Source of the DNA: CAUPWF01 sp964367905
GTDB lineage: Bacteria; Bacillota; Clostridia; Lachnospirales; Lachnospiraceae
NCBI GenBank assembly: GCA_964367905.1
Contig: CAYIZP010000031.1
Coordinates: forward strand, 1-41,155
DNA length: 41,155 bases
Reading direction: 5' to 3'
Shown: in pieces, positions 1 to 8,299 of the stretch
Layout: each line of letters starts with the position of its first letter
Numbering within the stretch: the first letter of the stretch is position 1
The notes under the pieces: generated by a model
Seen by the model: only the letters and a program-made list of their open reading frames with translations
Told to the model about the DNA's origin: nothing
Databases searched by the model: none
Made by a program: the position numbers and the translations under genes

Positions 1-308
1 CAAAGGTTGATATCTTAAGACAGATACCAAACCTCAGGAAGATCTGTATGTCTCCTTGGGCAGATGTGACAAGAGGTGCAGAACAGATTGGTTCAGACTA
101 TGTTCTGTCTGCAAAACCTAAGCCTGCATTATTTGTAAATTCAGACCTTGATGTTGAAGCTGCAAAAAAAGAAATAAACACCATGCTATCTGCAGCTCAA
201 AAAAATAACTGCTCCCTCGAAATTCTGATGAAGGATATCACAAGTGTGAATCATAATCCTCAAAATCTCATCAAGTGGGAGCAGTTGGTTATGAGTATGC
301 TAAATTAG
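1..308 (+). CDS. UroD-like protein, C-terminal part (5' end outside window)
   Basis: The reading frame is open from base 3 and runs to a TAG at 306-308, so only about 101 C-terminal residues are present. The segment LRKICMSPWADVTRGAEQIG, followed by YVLSAKPKPALF, matches the C-terminal part of uroporphyrinogen decarboxylase-like proteins of Clostridia, where a 'KISMSPWxDVxxxAExIG..YVxSxKPNPA' block is typical. Many of these proteins are not heme enzymes but relatives of corrinoid-linked methyltransferases, so the reaction is not assigned. The first ATG in the window (base 48) is internal and should not be taken as the start. The promoter of the next gene lies just downstream, so this gene belongs to a different unit. 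Confidence 0.7.
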   Translation, partial: KVDILRQIPNLRKICMSPWADVTRGAEQIGSDYVLSAKPKPALFVNSDLDVEAAKKEINTMLSAAQKNNCSLEILMKDITSVNHNPQNLIKWEQLVMSMLN

Positions 309-369
309 TATCAATTATTCAATACATTATTTAAGTAAGTAAGATACTGCTACCCTCCGTGAATTTAGC

Positions 370-398
370 TTGACAAAAATTTGTTAATTTCATATAAT
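370..398 (+). promoter_or_regulatory. csoR-ATPase promoter
   Basis: TTGACA at 370-375 and TATAAT at 393-398 are separated by 17 bp, a perfect sigma-A-type promoter. It reads toward the CsoR-like gene at 442, and the metal-responsive operator lies immediately downstream. Confidence 0.85.
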
Positions 399-404
399 CA
401 AATT

Positions 405-421
405 ATACCCCATACGGGTAT
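405..421 (+). promoter_or_regulatory. CsoR-type operator
   Basis: The sequence ATACCCCATACGGGTAT is an inverted repeat of the TACCC-N5-GGGTA type bound by CsoR-family regulators. It starts 7 bp after the -10 box, over the expected transcription start, which is where a repressor would act. It fits autoregulation by the CsoR-like protein encoded next. Confidence 0.75.
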
Positions 422-441
422 ATAGTATAGGAGGATTTTAT

Positions 442-717
442 ATGAAACAATGTATGGACGTAGATGCTATAAATAAGCGTCTTAAAAAAATTGAGGGGCA
501 AGTGCGTGGCGTTAACAAAATGGTTAATGAAGATAAGCCTTGCGAGGATATTCTAATTCAAATCGGTGCTATCAAGTCAGCACTTCACAAAACAGGGCAA
601 CTTATCCTTGAGGGACATATGCACCACTGTGTTCTTGACGGCATAAATAGCGGAAAAGAAGATGAAACAATAAAAAAACTGATTTCAGCACTCAATCAGT
701 TTTCTAAAACAATTTAG
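442..717 (+). CDS. csoR: CsoR-family copper-sensing transcriptional repressor
   Basis: This 91-residue protein has the length and all-alpha pattern of the CsoR/RcnR (DUF156) family, with the N-terminal signature INKRLKKIEGQVRGV. The Cys-His-Cys copper ligand set is present as C34, H59 and C63, with the H-x3-C spacing of known CsoR proteins. The family binds DNA as a tetramer and releases it on Cu(I) binding. The gene has a strong AGGAGG site at 429-434, sits behind a CsoR-like operator, and ends 12 bp before a P1B ATPase gene, so the two form an operon. Copper as the inducer is inferred from the ligand set; other CsoR-family members sense Ni, sulfide or formaldehyde. Confidence 0.88.
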   Translation: MKQCMDVDAINKRLKKIEGQVRGVNKMVNEDKPCEDILIQIGAIKSALHKTGQLILEGHMHHCVLDGINSGKEDETIKKLISALNQFSKTI

Positions 718-729
718 GAGGGATGCATA

Positions 730-2625
730 ATGAAACAACAAATAATGAAACTTAACTCTGTTCCAATGTTGTGGATTTCGGGTGTATTTTTGCTTGCCAG
801 CTTTATTACAGAGTACATACTACCACTAATGAACATCGCTTTTGAATTTCCGATAAACCCTGCATGGGTATCACTTATAATTTCTGGTATTCCCCTTGCA
901 TATCTCGCAATAGTAAATACTTTGGATAAAAGAATTACATCTCCTCTTTTAATCACTATTGCAATGATAGCCGCTGTTTATATCGGCGATATTTTCGCAG
1001 CAGGCGAAGTTGCCTTTATTATGGCTATTGGTGAGCTTTTAGAGGACAGAACAGTAGAAAAAGCAAAAAAAGGTATCGAGATGCTTTTAAATCTTGTTCC
1101 AGCACAAGGTCGAGTAATCACCGAAAATGGTGAAACTTTGGTAGAAGCCAAGGACATTAAACAGAATGACATATTAAGAGTTTTACCAGGTGAAAGTTTC
1201 CCAGCTGATGGAATTATTGTTGTTGGTGACACAACTGTTGACCAAAGCATAATGACAGGCGAGAGTTTACCTGTTGATAAATCTGTAAATGATGAAGTAT
1301 TTACAGGAACTATCAATCGTTTCGGCTCTGTTGATATGAAGGTAACAAAGTCTTTTGCGAATTCATCGCTACAAAAAATGATAAAACTGGTTGAAGATGC
1401 CGATAATCAAAAAGCACCAACTCAAAAAATTGTAGATAAATGGGCAGGATACCTTGTTCCATTGGCCTGTATAATTGCAATAGTTACATATTTAATTTTC
1501 ACCTTTGCTTTAGACAGACCTGACGATGCACTTATTCGTGCTGTTACTATTTTGGTTGTTTTCTGCCCTTGTGCTTTGGCATTGGCTACTCCTACTTCTA
1601 TTATGGCTGCTATTGGTCAAGCGACAAAAAATGGTGTTCTTATCAAATCAGGCGAAGCATTAGAGCATATGGGTACAGTTAGCACTGTTTGCTTTGATAA
1701 AACAGGTACTATCACACATGGCAAACTGGCAGTAAGCGATATAAAAACCTTTAATTATGACGAAAATGAATTGCTAACACTTGTGAGCACAGTCGAAAGC
1801 CGTTCGGAACACCCTATTGGCAAAGCTGTTGTATCTTATGCTAACGCAAACAACATAAACTTATTAGATTTAAAATACTTCACTATGGCTGTCGGAAAAG
1901 GTGTTGTTGCAACTGTAAGCGGAACACAAATCTTCTGTGGCAATGAGAAGCTTATCGAAGATAATGCAAAACTGACTATTGCAAACGAAGTGGTTAATAC
2001 AACTTCGTCTTTCAGAGATCAAGGAAAAGCTGTAATAATAGTAGCTAATACAGAAAAAGTTATCGGTGTAATCGGACTATCTGACGAGATAAAAGACAGT
2101 TCAAAAGCTGCTATTTCAAACCTAAACTCAGCAGGAATAAACAAAACTGTACTGCTTACAGGTGACAACGAAAAAAGTGCTAATTTTATAGCAAGCAAAG
2201 TCGGAATAACCGAGGTTAAATCTTCACTTCTTCCAGAGGGTAAAGTTGCAGCTGTAAACGAGCTTATGAAAACTGGAAACGATGTGTGTATGGTTGGCGA
2301 CGGTGTGAATGATGCGCCAGCACTGAAAACAGCAAATGTCGGAATTGCAATGGGTACAATGGGTAGTGATATCGCTATAGATGCTGCCGATATTGCTATT
2401 ATGGGTGATGATATAACTAAGATTTCCTATATCAAAAAGTTGTCAAATGCCACAATTTTCTCAATCAAATTCAACATCACAATGTCAATGATAATTAACT
2501 TTGGTGCGATTATTTTGTCGGTTATGGGACTATTAAATCCAGCGACTGGAGCACTCGTACATAATGCAGGCTCGGTGTTAGTTGTATTAAATGCTGCAAG
2601 ACTATATGATAAAAAAATTAGTTAG
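730..2625 (+). CDS. P1B-type heavy-metal ATPase (copper-type exporter, no N-terminal metal domain)
   Basis: The 631-residue protein has the P-type ATPase core: TGES (176-179), transmembrane CPC (279-281), the phosphorylation motif DKTGT (aspartate 323), an SEHPIGK nucleotide-binding motif and GDGVND (523-528). It couples ATP hydrolysis to metal transport across the membrane. It begins directly with transmembrane helices and lacks the CxxC heavy-metal-associated domain many CopA proteins carry. The last helix reads HNAGSVLVVLNAARL (H611, N612), which fits neither the MxxSS of Cu(I) CopA nor the Asp of Zn/Cd ZntA. Copper specificity therefore rests mainly on the CsoR-like partner 12 bp upstream. 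The RBS AGGAGGG is at 716-722. The 3' end overlaps the convergent RsmH-like gene by 4 bp. Confidence 0.87.
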   Translation: MKQQIMKLNSVPMLWISGVFLLASFITEYILPLMNIAFEFPINPAWVSLIISGIPLAYLAIVNTLDKRITSPLLITIAMIAAVYIGDIFAAGEVAFIMAIGELLEDRTVEKAKKGIEMLLNLVPAQGRVITENGETLVEAKDIKQNDILRVLPGESFPADGIIVVGDTTVDQSIMTGESLPVDKSVNDEVFTGTINRFGSVDMKVTKSFANSSLQKMIKLVEDADNQKAPTQKIVDKWAGYLVPLACIIAIVTYLIFTFALDRPDDALIRAVTILVVFCPCALALATPTSIMAAIGQATKNGVLIKSGEALEHMGTVSTVCFDKTGTITHGKLAVSDIKTFNYDENELLTLVSTVESRSEHPIGKAVVSYANANNINLLDLKYFTMAVGKGVVATVSGTQIFCGNEKLIEDNAKLTIANEVVNTTSSFRDQGKAVIIVANTEKVIGVIGLSDEIKDSSKAAISNLNSAGINKTVLLTGDNEKSANFIASKVGITEVKSSLLPEGKVAAVNELMKTGNDVCMVGDGVNDAPALKTANVGIAMGTMGSDIAIDAADIAIMGDDITKISYIKKLSNATIFSIKFNITMSMIINFGAIILSVMGLLNPATGALVHNAGSVLVVLNAARLYDKKIS

Positions 2626-3674
2626 TATTTGGACTTAATCGCCCACCTCATCTTGGTGGAACGTGCCCGCCCGTTCAGATTGCATTCTTCTCTGGAGGGG
2701 CGAATGACATCCTTGGCGATCTCCTCATAGAGTCCCTCACTTTTACCTTGTTTAAACGCCTTCTTCACTAGCTTATCTTCTCCTGAGTGGAATGTTAATA
2801 TGGCAACACGTCCACCAGGTCGCAGTGCATGTGGCAATTTATCTAGGAATTCATAGAGTACCTCAAACTCCTGATTTACATCGATTCGAAGTGCTTGGAA
2901 TACTCTTTGACATGTTTTCTTAATAGTATCTCTCTTTTCTTTTTCTGGAAGAAAGTCCAAGGTATCTGCTATGATTTCTCTCAAGTCTTTTGTCGTTTCT
3001 ATCTTTTTTCCACGACGTATATGATTGGTGATTGCTACTGCCAATTCACTTGCATAGGGTTCATCTGAGTTCTCCCATAGCATTCCCTCTAATTCTTCCA
3101 TGTCGATTCCATTCAATCTCTGGGCTGCACTGATTCCCTTCAATGGATTCAATCTCAAGTCTAGAGGACCATCCACCTTATAGGAGAACCCTCTATCTGG
3201 ATTGTCAATTTGCATGGATGACACTCCCAGATCTGCCAGTATGAAATCAAATCCTCCAGCTTCTTGTGCCACTTCATCTATGGTACAGAAATTTTGAAGC
3301 TTAATCGTTAAAATCTCTCCTCCAAATCCTGCTGCCTCTAATCTGGCACGAGTTTTCTCAGATTCTATCGGGTCTACGTCCGTGGCGTAGATATGTCCAT
3401 CTCCATGCAAACATTTGAGCATAGCTTGTGTATGTCCACCATATCCTAGTGTACCATCAAATCCTACCTGTCCTGGTTGAATATCTAGAAACTCTATAAT
3501 CTCGTTGACACAGATAGAAATATGCATTCCCGCAGGCGTACTACCTTTTTGGATAACTCGCTCTATGACATCTTGATATTTTTCTGGTTGATGCTCTTTG
3601 TACTTCTCCTTAAAATTCTTCGGATACTTTCCTGCGTATCTCTGTCTGCGTTTATGTGGTTGTTCTTGATTCAT
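2622..3674 (-). CDS. RsmH-like 16S rRNA (cytosine-N4)-methyltransferase, extended paralogue
   Basis: This is an S-adenosylmethionine-dependent methyltransferase of the MraW/RsmH family, which methylates N4 of 16S rRNA C1402. Visible family blocks are GFDGTLGYGGH (D73), RGFSYKVDGPLDLRLNP, ILTFHSGEDKLVKKAF and GRARSTKMRWAIK near the C-terminus. It has 350 residues against about 310 for the usual protein. The extra length is a basic N-terminal tail of about 45 residues, and the canonical HxPVLL start block is replaced by MHISICVNEIIEFL. It is not beside mraZ, ftsL or pbp genes, so it is probably not the dcw-cluster copy. It stands alone on the minus strand with an AGGAGC ribosome binding site. 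Confidence 0.82.
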   Translation of the reverse strand: MNQEQPHKRRQRYAGKYPKNFKEKYKEHQPEKYQDVIERVIQKGSTPAGMHISICVNEIIEFLDIQPGQVGFDGTLGYGGHTQAMLKCLHGDGHIYATDVDPIESEKTRARLEAAGFGGEILTIKLQNFCTIDEVAQEAGGFDFILADLGVSSMQIDNPDRGFSYKVDGPLDLRLNPLKGISAAQRLNGIDMEELEGMLWENSDEPYASELAVAITNHIRRGKKIETTKDLREIIADTLDFLPEKEKRDTIKKTCQRVFQALRIDVNQEFEVLYEFLDKLPHALRPGGRVAILTFHSGEDKLVKKAFKQGKSEGLYEEIAKDVIRPSREECNLNGRARSTKMRWAIKSKY

Positions 3675-3799
3675 TTATTCGCTCCTAATTATCACAGTTA
3701 TTAGATAGTACTATACCCTTACTTTAGAACCTTCCTACCTATTTGTATATTAGCAGAGACACTAATCCTTGTCTATCCATTCATTTACTTTTCTTTTTC

Positions 3800-4492
3800 C
3801 TATACATAAACCTTATGTACAAAATCCACTTTTTTAATTGACATAATCTCTTGAATCAATTCTTCTGAAGTTTGAATTTTTTTTAACTTAACCGTTAAAA
3901 TTCCTCCTAATTTATTGCTATGAATTTTAGCAGGTGTTGACTCCAATCTTAGTATTTCTATATTTTGTTCTTTCATCTTCTCGATAATTTGATCAATAAC
4001 ATCCGAGCTTTTTCCTTCAAAATACAGATCCAAAAAATGGTTATTCTTCCGATATATACGATCTACAATTCGTAACGTCCGTAATAACAACAGTGTTATC
4101 ACACAACTGATCAGTGCGCCGCTGTAAAATCCTATACCAACTGCAAGTCCAATACAAGCGCATGTCCACAGAGCAGCAGCCGTTGTTAACCCTCTTATTT
4201 TACTATTTCCCGCCGATATAATCGCCCCAGCTCCCAAGAAACCAATTCCACTAATAACCTGCGCCCCCATTCTGCTTATATCAGACAGCAAATTTTCATT
4301 AGAGTACATATAATCACTCATAACCATTACAAGGGCTGCACCTAAGCAAACTAATGAATGAGTTCGAAATCCTGCAGATCTAGTACTTCTTTCCCTATCG
4401 GCTCCTATCAATCCACCAATGACCGCTGCTAAAGTTAATCGAATTACGACCGAATAAATATTGAATTCTATAAGATATTCATAAAACTCCAA
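3800..4492 (-). CDS. MgtC/SapB family membrane protein
   Basis: The 230-residue protein has about five transmembrane segments in its first 145 residues and a C-terminal soluble ACT-like domain. The MgtC signature is clear: LAAVIGGLIGADRERSTRSAG, then RTHSLVCLGAALVM, GIGFLGAGAI and RGLTTAAALW. MgtC proteins are linked to Mg2+ limitation, phosphate homeostasis and ATP control in other bacteria; the biochemical role here is unknown. Translation appears to start at TTG (4490-4492), because an AGGAG site at 4502-4506 overlaps the stop of the mutase gene and the nearby ATG is out of frame and quickly closed. The 13-bp gap makes it the last gene of the sugar-transport/phosphodiester glycosidase operon, an unusual place for mgtC. 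Confidence 0.88.
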   Translation of the reverse strand: MEFYEYLIEFNIYSVVIRLTLAAVIGGLIGADRERSTRSAGFRTHSLVCLGAALVMVMSDYMYSNENLLSDISRMGAQVISGIGFLGAGAIISAGNSKIRGLTTAAALWTCACIGLAVGIGFYSGALISCVITLLLLRTLRIVDRIYRKNNHFLDLYFEGKSSDVIDQIIEKMKEQNIEILRLESTPAKIHSNKLGGILTVKLKKIQTSEELIQEIMSIKKVDFVHKVYV

Positions 4493-4505
4493 ACACTCAT
4501 CTCCT

Positions 4506-5921
4506 TTATATGTCTAAGAACTCTTCAAACAAATTAACCACTTCTTTGCATTCCTTTTTAGTTTCCATTTCGCAGAAAATTCTTAATAGAGGCTCTGTTC
4601 CAGAAAATCTGGCAATTATCCAGCCACCGCTCTTAAAATAAACTTTACACCCATCCAAAAAAGACACCCTATCAACATCATATTTTTCAAGAATTGGTAA
4701 TTCTTTCTTTTCAAATAACAATGTCTGTATATCTTTTTTCTTCTCCAAATTAAATGTATAATCACTTTCAATCATATACAATTTTCCGCATTCTTGCTCA
4801 ATATCTTTAACTATTTGCGATAATTTTTTCCCAATACATGCAACCATTTCTACTAAAAGCGCTGCTGCATATACTCCATCCTTACCATTGATATGCCCTT
4901 TCACTGTTAGACCACCCGAGGACTCTCCACCTAAAATAGCTCCTGTTTCTTCCATTTTAGATGAGATGTTTTTAAATCCGACTGGAACCTCATGGCAAGT
5001 TGCTCCAAATGTTTTCGCAACCTTATCTAACATATGAGTTGTTGCAATATTTCGTACCACATCCCCTTGCCAGTTCTTATATTTCACAAGATAATAATAC
5101 AGTAGTACTAATATTTCATTAGGATGTAAGTATTTACCTTCATCATCTATTACACCTAATCGGTCTGCATCTCCATCAGTTGCAATTCCTAAATCATATT
5201 TTTTATCAACAACATGATACGCCAATGATTTTAATGCATCTTTAGATGGAGATGGCATTTTACCACCAAATAGTGTATCATGTTCAGTATTAATAATCTC
5301 CAAGTCACATCTAGCAGTAAACAAAATCATACTCAATGCTGTTTGACTAACTCCATACATAGGGTCTAGTGCAATTTTTATTCCACCTTTCTGAATACGA
5401 GAAATATCGATGTTTTTTATAATGTTATCAATATAAGCGTTAATAGGATAAAACTCCTCGATTAACCCTTGCTCTTTTGCCACATTAAACTCCATACATC
5501 TAATCTCGTTAACAGAGACTTTTTCAATATAACTTTCGATATCACTTGTCACCTCTGCACTTGCATCTCTTCCCCCCTTTGTAAACACCTTAATCCCATT
5601 ATATAGGGCTGGATTATGGCTTGCGGTAATCATCATCGCATAGTCGAATCCATGCTCCATCGAATAATACATAACTAGCGGTGTGGGCACTGACCTATTA
5701 ATAAAATAGCATTTTATTCCTTCTGCATTTAACACCTCACACACCCACAACAGAGCCTCGCGTGATAGAAATCTTCTATCATATCCTATAACAATTCCCT
5801 TGCTCTCCTTACCTTCTGATTTTATTTTTTCCGCCATCCCTTTCGCGAATAGCTGAATATTATGTCTTGTAAACTCATCCCCAATGATTGCTCTCCAACC
5901 ACCTGTTCCAAATTTAACCAT
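4506..5921 (-). CDS. Phosphoglucomutase/phosphomannomutase family protein
   Basis: This alpha-D-phosphohexomutase interconverts sugar 1-phosphate and 6-phosphate through a phosphoserine. With the start chosen here it has 471 residues. It shows the N-terminal FGTGGWR block, the active-site TASHNP (S101), the Mg2+-binding DGDADR (249-254), the sugar-binding GGESSGG and the phosphate-binding FSGTEPLLRIF. A longer frame begins at 5987, but the ATG at 5919-5921 has GGAGAAGG at 5926-5933, places the family's own N-terminus correctly and avoids overlapping the upstream gene. The gene lies 14 bp after the phosphodiester glycosidase gene. Glucose, mannose or glucosamine specificity cannot be decided from sequence. 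Confidence 0.9.
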   Translation of the reverse strand: MVKFGTGGWRAIIGDEFTRHNIQLFAKGMAEKIKSEGKESKGIVIGYDRRFLSREALLWVCEVLNAEGIKCYFINRSVPTPLVMYYSMEHGFDYAMMITASHNPALYNGIKVFTKGGRDASAEVTSDIESYIEKVSVNEIRCMEFNVAKEQGLIEEFYPINAYIDNIIKNIDISRIQKGGIKIALDPMYGVSQTALSMILFTARCDLEIINTEHDTLFGGKMPSPSKDALKSLAYHVVDKKYDLGIATDGDADRLGVIDDEGKYLHPNEILVLLYYYLVKYKNWQGDVVRNIATTHMLDKVAKTFGATCHEVPVGFKNISSKMEETGAILGGESSGGLTVKGHINGKDGVYAAALLVEMVACIGKKLSQIVKDIEQECGKLYMIESDYTFNLEKKKDIQTLLFEKKELPILEKYDVDRVSFLDGCKVYFKSGGWIIARFSGTEPLLRIFCEMETKKECKEVVNLFEEFLDI

Positions 5922-5935
5922 TTTTCCTTCTCCTA

Positions 5936-8299
5936 TTATAATTCTATATTGAAAATCGTCTTTATGTTTCTCATTACTCCAACGCATGTTTGATTTGATG
6001 CTGCTGGATAGCTCAATTCCATAACCTCACCATTCTTGACCATAGCCAATACCGAGGATGCTCCTCCATCTACATTAATCATACATTCAATATCTGGAAT
6101 CATCTTATTTGCAATTTCTATCATCTGCAAATAATCAGCGCCACGTGATATATTTGTTCGACCTGAAAAAACTAGAATAAACAAATCGCCATTGTTATCC
6201 ACACCTATTGCCGTACGAGGATGCTTCGATAGATTCTGAATATCTGTTTCTTGCGTTTGCATAGATAATGGTGTTTCCCACCCTTCCTCTATCATATGAG
6301 AAACAATAGTCTGTTTGTCAAATAGTGCTTTCCCATCTTCAATCAATGTCATTGCACCACCATAAATCCACTCAAATGATTCCCATAATTCATTTGAAAT
6401 TTTTTCTGGTGGATCTAGGTTGACTTCATATTTCAAATTACTTATATCGTAATAACCCTCATATGAGCACTCTAATGTAAGTGCCGCTTCTAGTCTTTTT
6501 TTTGCCTCGCCGGCTAGAGATATTACAACACCATTTGCTGGCAACAACATTTCACCATTTTTTATGCAATAAATCCTCTCCCCTATAAAAGCTATATTCA
6601 GCCTATCTTCTCCCACACTTTTCTGATAATCCAAGCTATCTGACATAGAATATCTTCTTGTTATATCGTTTTTTGATATATATGGTGTGTACACTATAAT
6701 TTCTGTCTCATGTCGACATTTCCCCTCTATATTGATATTATCTTTTGTCCACCTTATTTTGTCTCCGTTGAGAGAAAGCTCCCCTCCATTTAACATAAAT
6801 CGAAAAATCTTAAATTCTCCTTGCTTATTTATTGCAATACACGACTTGTTATACAAGGGAAAAGATTCCCTTTTCATTCCATTTTCTTTAATTCTCAAGT
6901 AATCGATATGTTCAGCTTTATTTACAATACACTCTTTAGGGTATTTCTTTCTAATTCTATTATGTAGTGCGATTGTTTTCTCTGTTGTAAAAAAAAGAAA
7001 ATTCGAAATAATCTGAACGGTTTCATTACTATTGTTGCGAAAAAACCGTCTTGCATAATCCGTGTCTTTTAGATTTATTACCTTTGCTTTTGCAACTTTA
7101 TGTAAGACTGTGGCATGTACTAAAATTGCATCTTGAATTTCTTTCGTCTCCCAATCAAGATTTATCACTTCAAGATTACTCGATTGATAATACCCTTTTT
7201 TATAAGTTATTTGTGGAACTTCCTGAAAAAATCGTTCTACGAATTTCTCTCGGAAAACACAAAAATCATCATCCTCATTCTTATCAATCACACTGCGAAA
7301 TATTGAACGATGTGTCATATTGTCATCATATATATTAAGAAAATATTCTGGATATTTCCAATAAAGTGTTTTACAGCTACTATGATATATATCCATTCCA
7401 TAGTCATTTGCCATCTTGGCTAAATGATAATATGAAATTTTTGTTTTCTCACTAAGTTTCACATATGGATAAATATTACAATTCTTCGGGACAAAGACTT
7501 TAGAAATGCCACCCACTGAGAAGTTATTTGTCATCGCTTTACTTGCAACACATTCAGCCGTAGTGTAAACAACACTATGAAGCCTTAAATCCTTAACCGA
7601 CAAAAGTGCTTCTTCACCATAAGCAATTAGCAATACTTTCTCCTCATCTATACTTTTATTTAGCATTTTATTTAATGTTATTTTTGAAAAATCCATGTAA
7701 TACTTACATGTATTTTCTGTTATGATTTGATAGCTATATCCGTGTAATTTATTTAGTATTTCTTCACTGAAATACAACTGTTTTTTTAACAGTAAATATA
7801 TATTGCGCTCCTTATACTTTTCTATATCACTAATAAAATGATGCAAAAAACGTACATCGCTTATAAAAAAAACAATATCTGTACATTTTTTTACAGCTAT
7901 TTCCTCTTCCCTAGTTTGATTTATAAACATGAAGTCATCTAATTTTTGTTGTATCAAATATTCGTAGAGGAATTTCAATTCCTTTGATGTGATGAATTCA
8001 CTTCTAACCATAGAAATATCATGATATATCTCCTGATCACTACAGTTCTTGTACGTTTCAAAGTCACCGATCAATTCATTAATCCGTTTCCAATATGTTT
8101 CATATTTTTCTTCATCAATAATATGATGTTCTAGCAATTGTTCCATCCAAGCATCTTGTATCATTCTGTTTTCATTGGTTACATCTATATATATTTCTTT
8201 AAATGCATACTGCTTAAACAGATTTTGTCCACAAAAGTCTTTTCTTAAGTACCCCTTATGTGTGTATTTCTCATTTGTTATCTTTAAAAACAAACACAT
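5936..8299 (-). CDS. Large protein with C-terminal NAGPA-type phosphodiester glycosidase domain
   Basis: The 787-residue protein is recognisable only in its C-terminal third. RTAIGVDNNGDLFILVFSGR (from R695), SRGADYLQMIEIA and INVDGGASS (D744) match phosphodiester glycosidase (NAGPA/DUF2233) proteins, relatives of the enzyme that uncovers mannose 6-phosphate by removing GlcNAc from a phosphodiester. The first roughly 450 residues match nothing I recognise; they mix charged helices with Rossmann-like strands. No signal peptide or membrane segment is visible, so it is probably cytoplasmic, unlike secreted NAGPA proteins. The ATG at 8299 has GGAGAG at 8305-8310 and overlaps the ROK gene by 16 bp, implying translational coupling. 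It is followed by a phosphohexomutase. The domain call is fairly sure; the substrate is unknown. Confidence 0.72.
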   Translation of the reverse strand: MCLFLKITNEKYTHKGYLRKDFCGQNLFKQYAFKEIYIDVTNENRMIQDAWMEQLLEHHIIDEEKYETYWKRINELIGDFETYKNCSDQEIYHDISMVRSEFITSKELKFLYEYLIQQKLDDFMFINQTREEEIAVKKCTDIVFFISDVRFLHHFISDIEKYKERNIYLLLKKQLYFSEEILNKLHGYSYQIITENTCKYYMDFSKITLNKMLNKSIDEEKVLLIAYGEEALLSVKDLRLHSVVYTTAECVASKAMTNNFSVGGISKVFVPKNCNIYPYVKLSEKTKISYYHLAKMANDYGMDIYHSSCKTLYWKYPEYFLNIYDDNMTHRSIFRSVIDKNEDDDFCVFREKFVERFFQEVPQITYKKGYYQSSNLEVINLDWETKEIQDAILVHATVLHKVAKAKVINLKDTDYARRFFRNNSNETVQIISNFLFFTTEKTIALHNRIRKKYPKECIVNKAEHIDYLRIKENGMKRESFPLYNKSCIAINKQGEFKIFRFMLNGGELSLNGDKIRWTKDNINIEGKCRHETEIIVYTPYISKNDITRRYSMSDSLDYQKSVGEDRLNIAFIGERIYCIKNGEMLLPANGVVISLAGEAKKRLEAALTLECSYEGYYDISNLKYEVNLDPPEKISNELWESFEWIYGGAMTLIEDGKALFDKQTIVSHMIEEGWETPLSMQTQETDIQNLSKHPRTAIGVDNNGDLFILVFSGRTNISRGADYLQMIEIANKMIPDIECMINVDGGASSVLAMVKNGEVMELSYPAASNQTCVGVMRNIKTIFNIEL

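Noticed and set aside
309..360. Possible terminator after the UroD-like fragment (AGTATC...GATACT)
   Set aside because: The arms are only 6 bp, far apart and without a T-run.
5922..5987. Longer start for the phosphohexomutase
   Set aside because: The extra 22 residues precede the family's normal N-terminus, overlap the upstream gene by 52 bp and lack a ribosome binding site; ATG 5921 has GGAGAAGG in the correct place.
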